Shown here: piece by piece, positions 59,726-64,000 of the stretch
How the letters are laid out: each line of letters opens with the position of its first letter
Position numbering within the stretch: position 1 is the first letter of the stretch
From: Rhinopithecus roxellana
Lineage: Eukaryota; Chordata; Mammalia; Primates; Cercopithecidae
Direction: 5' to 3'
Assembly (NCBI RefSeq): GCF_007565055.1
Contig: NC_044554.1
Span: 16,407,921-16,471,920 of the forward strand
DNA length: 64,000 bases
Translations under genes and position numbers: made by a program
The notes under the pieces: model-generated
Database searches by the model: none
Told to the model about the DNA's origin: nothing
What the model saw: only the letters and a program-made list of their open reading frames with translations

Positions 59726-60366
59726 GTTTTCTTCATTTATTATTTACCATGTGCCAAGATCTGCTGGACTCTTTCACCTATGTTAGTAAACAGTACACGA
59801 TCAGGGTATAATCTAGTTTTCTGGTGGCCATTATTGCCCAGTTTCCTTCAACAACGATTATAAAGTGGCCTCATTTCAGGGGTCGGGGGTGGATGAAAAG
59901 AAAAATATAATTTCCTAATCAGGTTCTCATCCAACTTGAAAATGAAATATGTTTATAGAGGCCATGCATTCATTCAGCATTTATTGTGGTCATAGGCTGA
60001 GTCAGGTACCACCTTATGTCCAATGGATATTATTGGATATAACCATCTCTGTCCTCAAGACAGCAGTCTCCTGAGAATGACAATAAATGAATGACTGCAG
60101 TCTCTTGCTTTGATAAAGCGGGGCAGCAGAATGCTGGGGCACAAAGTAAAGATTTTCTAATCTGGAGGAGAGAAAATCTGAGACCGGGAAGGATTATGAA
60201 AATTCCTGAAGAGTATTATAAGATGAATATCATTATTACTAGCATCGTCATTTCAAGGGCTACACTAAAGCAAGGTCTGCTTTGACAGTGCTTGTGTTTC
60301 AGAAGCCTTCATTCCTTTTAAATAAAGAAAATTATAATCTTACCCATTGTCTTATTATTTTAAAAG
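59726..60366. other. CCDC146: Intron before window exon 11
   Basis: No repeat or gene recognised. Confidence 0.4.
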
Positions 60367-60591
60367 AAAGCTACAAAATTCCATGCTGAAACACGCCAAC
60401 AATGTTACCATCAGAGAGAGCATGCAAAACGATGTGCGCAAAATTGCATCAAAACTTCAGGAAATGAAAGAAAAGAAGGAAGCCCAGTTAAATAACATTG
60501 ACAGACTTGCCAATATGATCACAATGATCGAAGAGGAGATGGTACAGCTTCGCAAAAGATATGAAAAAGCTGTTCAGCATCGAAATGAAAG
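60367..60591 (+). CDS. CCDC146: CCDC146 window exon 11
   Basis: A 225-bp exon: 74 codons between a split Arg and a split Ser. It starts KLQNSMLKHANNVTIRESMQ and ends YEKAVQHRNE. The acceptor is weak (TTATTTTAAAAG) and the donor is GTAAAA. Coiled coil with the ANNVTIRES segment as a likely local irregularity, then long heptads (MITMIEEEMVQLRKRYEKAV). Conserved with the recalled human sequence apart from scattered changes. Confidence 0.95.
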
Positions 60592-60766
60592 GTAAAAACC
60601 AGGTGTGAGAACAGAGCACCAGGGATCCAATTGAGGAATGTCACCTCTTTTTCTACCTAGACTTGACAGTGAATAGTGAGGGAAATGTGATATTCAGGTT
60701 TCATTAGCCTTTGGAGAGAAGGGACTGTGTGTTGCTTCCCTTGAAAATAAGAAATGCTGTCCTCAT

Positions 60767-61068
60767 GCCGGGCACAGTGGAGTGATCCCAGCACTTTGGG
60801 AGGCTGAGGCGGGGGGATCACTTGAGCTCAGGAGTTCGAGACCAGCCTGGGCAACATGGTGAAACCCTATCCCTACTAAAAATACAAAAAATTAGCCAGG
60901 TGTGGTGGCGGGTGCCTGTAATCCCAGCTACTGGGAGGTTGTGGCACGAGAATCACTTGAACCTGGGAGGAAGAGGTTGCAGTGAGCCAAGTTCGCACCA
61001 TTACACTCCAGCCTGGGCCACAGAGTGAGACTCTGTCTCCAAAAACAAACAAACAAACAAAAAAATAG
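60767..61068 (+). mobile_element. Alu, full length, with internal deletion near head
   Basis: GCCGGGCACAGTGGAGTGAT, missing part of the usual head; second arm and AAACAAACAAACAAA tail present. GAAATRCYRTCCTCAT on both sides is a decayed duplication. Confidence 0.9.
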
Positions 61069-62490
61069 AGAAAGAAATACCATCCTCATAAACAGGCAAA
61101 GAGGAGGGGTTTGGGGAAGTTGCTTGCTTGAAGATCAATATCCTTTCCTAGGTGGTCATTCAGGGCGCCTCTTATAACATCAGATTCTTTTGGCATAATT
61201 GACATAAATAAGTGTGGAACTTGTACCCATTTTTGTGGTAGGTTTGGTCTTATTATATTTATTCAGCCATTCTCCTAGTTCATTTGCTCAGCAAGTTAGT
61301 GAGACCTTTAGGAGTAGCATTATTTCTTCCAGGCTGCAATTATATCATTAATCAATGTTTACTTCAGCAGTTCCCCCAAGTTACTTATGCTCTGAGAAAT
61401 AGGAATGTGAAATTTGCAGAGCCCTGTGATAATGACATCTGATATCAGAATTTTTTAATCAAACTTTGATTGTGTGCTTTTCTGTATAAGGCATTAGAGT
61501 GCTAGACCTTGAGAGTACAAAAACGTGGTAAAACATTGCTCCTGGCTTCGGTTATCAAGAGAACATGATCTTGAGCCTTTGAAAGGAAAACAGACAAAAT
61601 GTAGAGCTGGGATTAGCCAAGTACAACCACGTGCATGCATGTTTTGAGGAAGGGGAGTCATAGATAGAAGCAATTAAAGGAGGAACTCTGAAATAACAGA
61701 TATGCATAGTGTGTGGGAAGACCTTTAGGGTCCTTTGAAGAACAGCACATTTTCAAAGGGCTGGTAGGTTTTACCCCAGGGGAGAAAAAAAGTACTATTT
61801 GGCTCCTGGCACAAACCAAAGCTTTTGGACAAACAGTGTACACCCAGGTGCTACTCAGATCAGTGGGGCATGATCGGCCACGCAGACCAAAGCTGCTAGG
61901 GTTAGAACATTCTTACTTTGTTTCCTCCCCATATTCTTCGTTCAAGGAGGGGTCTTTCTCCTGGCATGATTACAAAGGATAGATTTTTGTCTGTTTATGG
62001 GGAAATTACAATCAGAAATATTCAACTTGAGAAGAAACTAATGGGCCTAGCAATTTAATGTAGAGCAGACTCACACCAGAACCACATTCCCTGGCCCCCT
62101 GCCTGTGTGCTTCTGGCCAGGCCTTGGTTGGCAAGTCTGACCCAAGAAAAGGATCTGCAGAAAATCAGACTATGGGATCACTTTGTTTGTGCATTGGGAA
62201 TGACATTCTTTCCCACCCCGGGAAAACCTTTGGGACTTTCAGAGACAATGTGGCTAGCCAAGCACATGGTCGGCCTCAAAGTTGAGAGGCTCAGTAACCC
62301 TCCTATCCCTAGAGAAATCTAAAGTGTGGATGTAATTTAACTAGAAAGCCATTGGTGACTATCTGTCATCCTCTGGAAGTATATGCTGTGTTGATGTATA
62401 TCTTGCATCTAAAGCCAGAGGGAATCACAATGACTAGTAAAACGGTGGTCTCAATGCCCACTTAGCCTCTGCCTCTGAATTTGACCACAG
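61069..62490. other. CCDC146: Intron, mostly unique sequence
   Basis: No repeat family recognised in 1.4 kb, unusual for this window. Short open frames (61713-61982, 62107-62322) show no domain. Confidence 0.4.
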
Positions 62491-62719
62491 TGGCGTTCAG
62501 CTGATAGAGCGGGAAGAAGAAGTATGCATTTTTTATGAAAAAATAAATATCCAAGAGAAGATGAAACTAAACGGAGAAATTGAAATACATCTACTGGAAG
62601 AAAAGATCCGATTCCTGAAAATGAAGATTGCTGAGAAGCAAAGACAAATTTGTGTTACCCAGAAATTACTGCCAGCCAAGAGGTCCCTGGATGCCGACCT
62701 AGCTGTACTCCAAATTCAG
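62491..62719 (+). CDS. CCDC146: CCDC146 window exon 12
   Basis: A 229-bp exon completing the split Ser codon and adding 76 codons, starting GVQLIEREEEVCIFYEKINI and ending SLDADLAVLQIQ in phase 0. The acceptor is TTTGACCACAG and the donor GTGGGTG. It contains two Cys residues (VCIFYEK and RQICVTQ) that are also in the recalled human protein, and a Pro-Ala-Lys-Arg turn near the end. I find no further exon in the remaining 1.3 kb, so the C-terminal third of the protein is encoded beyond the window. Confidence 0.95.
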
Positions 62720-64000
62720 GTGGGTGAGTGATCACAGGACACTTCCTCAGACCGTTTATTTTTTTCCACCTTTATTAGTTTGTAGATGAGTTCTTGCATG
62801 TAAACCAAGCCATACTATTTCTAGGACCTGTAAGAATCCATCTTGTTTAAAAATGCACTTGAATGCTGCTCTAGGGTGGAATCTGTGCTTCAGGCATCCA
62901 GACTACACATTGTCTTTTTTTTTCTCATGAAGCATTTTCTGCCTTTCTTAGAATTTGAAGTCTCCCAGGACTTATCTCTAGCTCAGCTTCCTCATAGCTC
63001 AAACTTCAGTGATCTAGACTCTCACTACCTTCAGCATACTTATGTCGTTGCTGCTTGCTGGACAGATCTTGAGGATGAGCCAGCACTCTTTTGATACTCT
63101 GGCCCCCAGAGCAAGAGATTGTCTGGAGATTGTTGCTTATTAGTAGTTGGCAGTCACATATAACTTGACTCTTTATTAACCACTGTAGTTTATGATAGCT
63201 TAGTAACTTGGCCTCTGACATGGCCTTTTTTAAAGTGGATAAATCCAAAAAACTAAAACATGAAAAAACAAAATAAAATATGAATACAAAGCCACTTTCT
63301 TCACATGTGTTACTAGGGGTTTATTCTTCATAGAAATTTTTAAAAATTAAACTGAAAACTGTGTAGCCTAAACTTGTTCCCATTAACTCAATGTAGCAGG
63401 AACAAATTCTAACCTATAACATTTTTTCTAAAATGTCAGGTTTGCATTTGGATTTTTTTTCCTGATAATAATGTTAAGATATGTGGTGAATGAAATTTTG
63501 TAAAAGTATAAAAATTATAAAGAAGAAAATAAAATTGTACCCCCAAGATACAATTACTGTTAAAATTATCAGAAATCTGGGAGAGATCCTTTCATTTGTT
63601 TTCTAGGTGTACAAGTAAATGTTTTCATTAGCTCATGCCCTGGACAGTTTTGGGCCCCCCTCTTTTTTTTTTTTAATCATGTCAAGGGGATTCATAGGAT
63701 TTCATGGGACTACATGATAGATCTGCTTTCATATTTTATGCCATTTGAATGTGCATATGCTGTATAGATAATAGCCTCTTTCAGTTTGCACAAATATGCC
63801 AATGTTCTGATTTCAGGTGTTTTTTTTTTTTTTTTAATTGAGCCATGAGTTCTTCCATTCATTTCTTCAGTAAGTGTAGCCAGATTCAGATCAATTGGCC
63901 AGAAAGTCCCCTTAAACTCCCACAGGCCTCCCCAGGCTTCCTGGAGCTCTGACTTCTGCTTCCAACAAAGGTTTATTTGAGGGCTCGCCCATCAGCCTGC
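62720..64000. other. CCDC146: Intron after window exon 12
   Basis: AT-rich; short T runs at 63664-63674 and 63820-63836. The next CCDC146 exon is not present. Confidence 0.5.

Overview
This is a stretch of primate chromosome, most likely from an Old World monkey (macaque or baboon type). It has split exons, Alu and L1 retrotransposons and no bacterial features. The lineage call rests on an AluY at 23974-24276 whose head and second arm look like the AluYR type seen in cercopithecids, and on three L1 elements whose sequence is close to, but not the same as, human L1PA.

The only host gene I can support is the middle of CCDC146 on the + strand. Twelve consecutive coding exons lie between 8692 and 62719. 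They join without a frame break and cover roughly residues 80 to 716 of a protein of about 955 residues (human numbering, recalled). CCDC146 is a long coiled-coil protein of centrioles and of the sperm flagellar axoneme. The first exons lie upstream of the window and the last ones downstream.

Layout: 1-4801 is a 5'-complete L1 on the - strand, cut by the window edge. 4802-8691 is intron with an L2/MER2/old-repeat nest. 8692-30417 carries exons 1-6 of the window, separated by introns with Alus, a Zombi-like Tigger transposon, old L1 pieces, a split MIR and another Tigger element. 30418-54021 is one intron of 23.6 kb, swollen by a nest: an old antisense L1M piece is interrupted by a full-length L1 (32281-44673), which is itself interrupted by a second, younger full-length L1 (36534-42741). 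54022-62719 carries exons 7-12 in a tight cluster. 62720-64000 is intron.

No previously undescribed biological system is visible. The observations most worth a check are (a) the L1-in-L1-in-L1 nest, whose target-site duplications and ORF lengths account for every inserted or deleted base, with one L1 keeping an intact ORF1 and two small lesions in ORF2; (b) two small in-frame exon-like segments (54 and 39 bp) with good splice signals, in phase-0 introns of CCDC146; and (c) an exon-like segment with stop codon and AATAAA that could end a short CCDC146 transcript. All three of the exon candidates are inferences from sequence and need transcript data.
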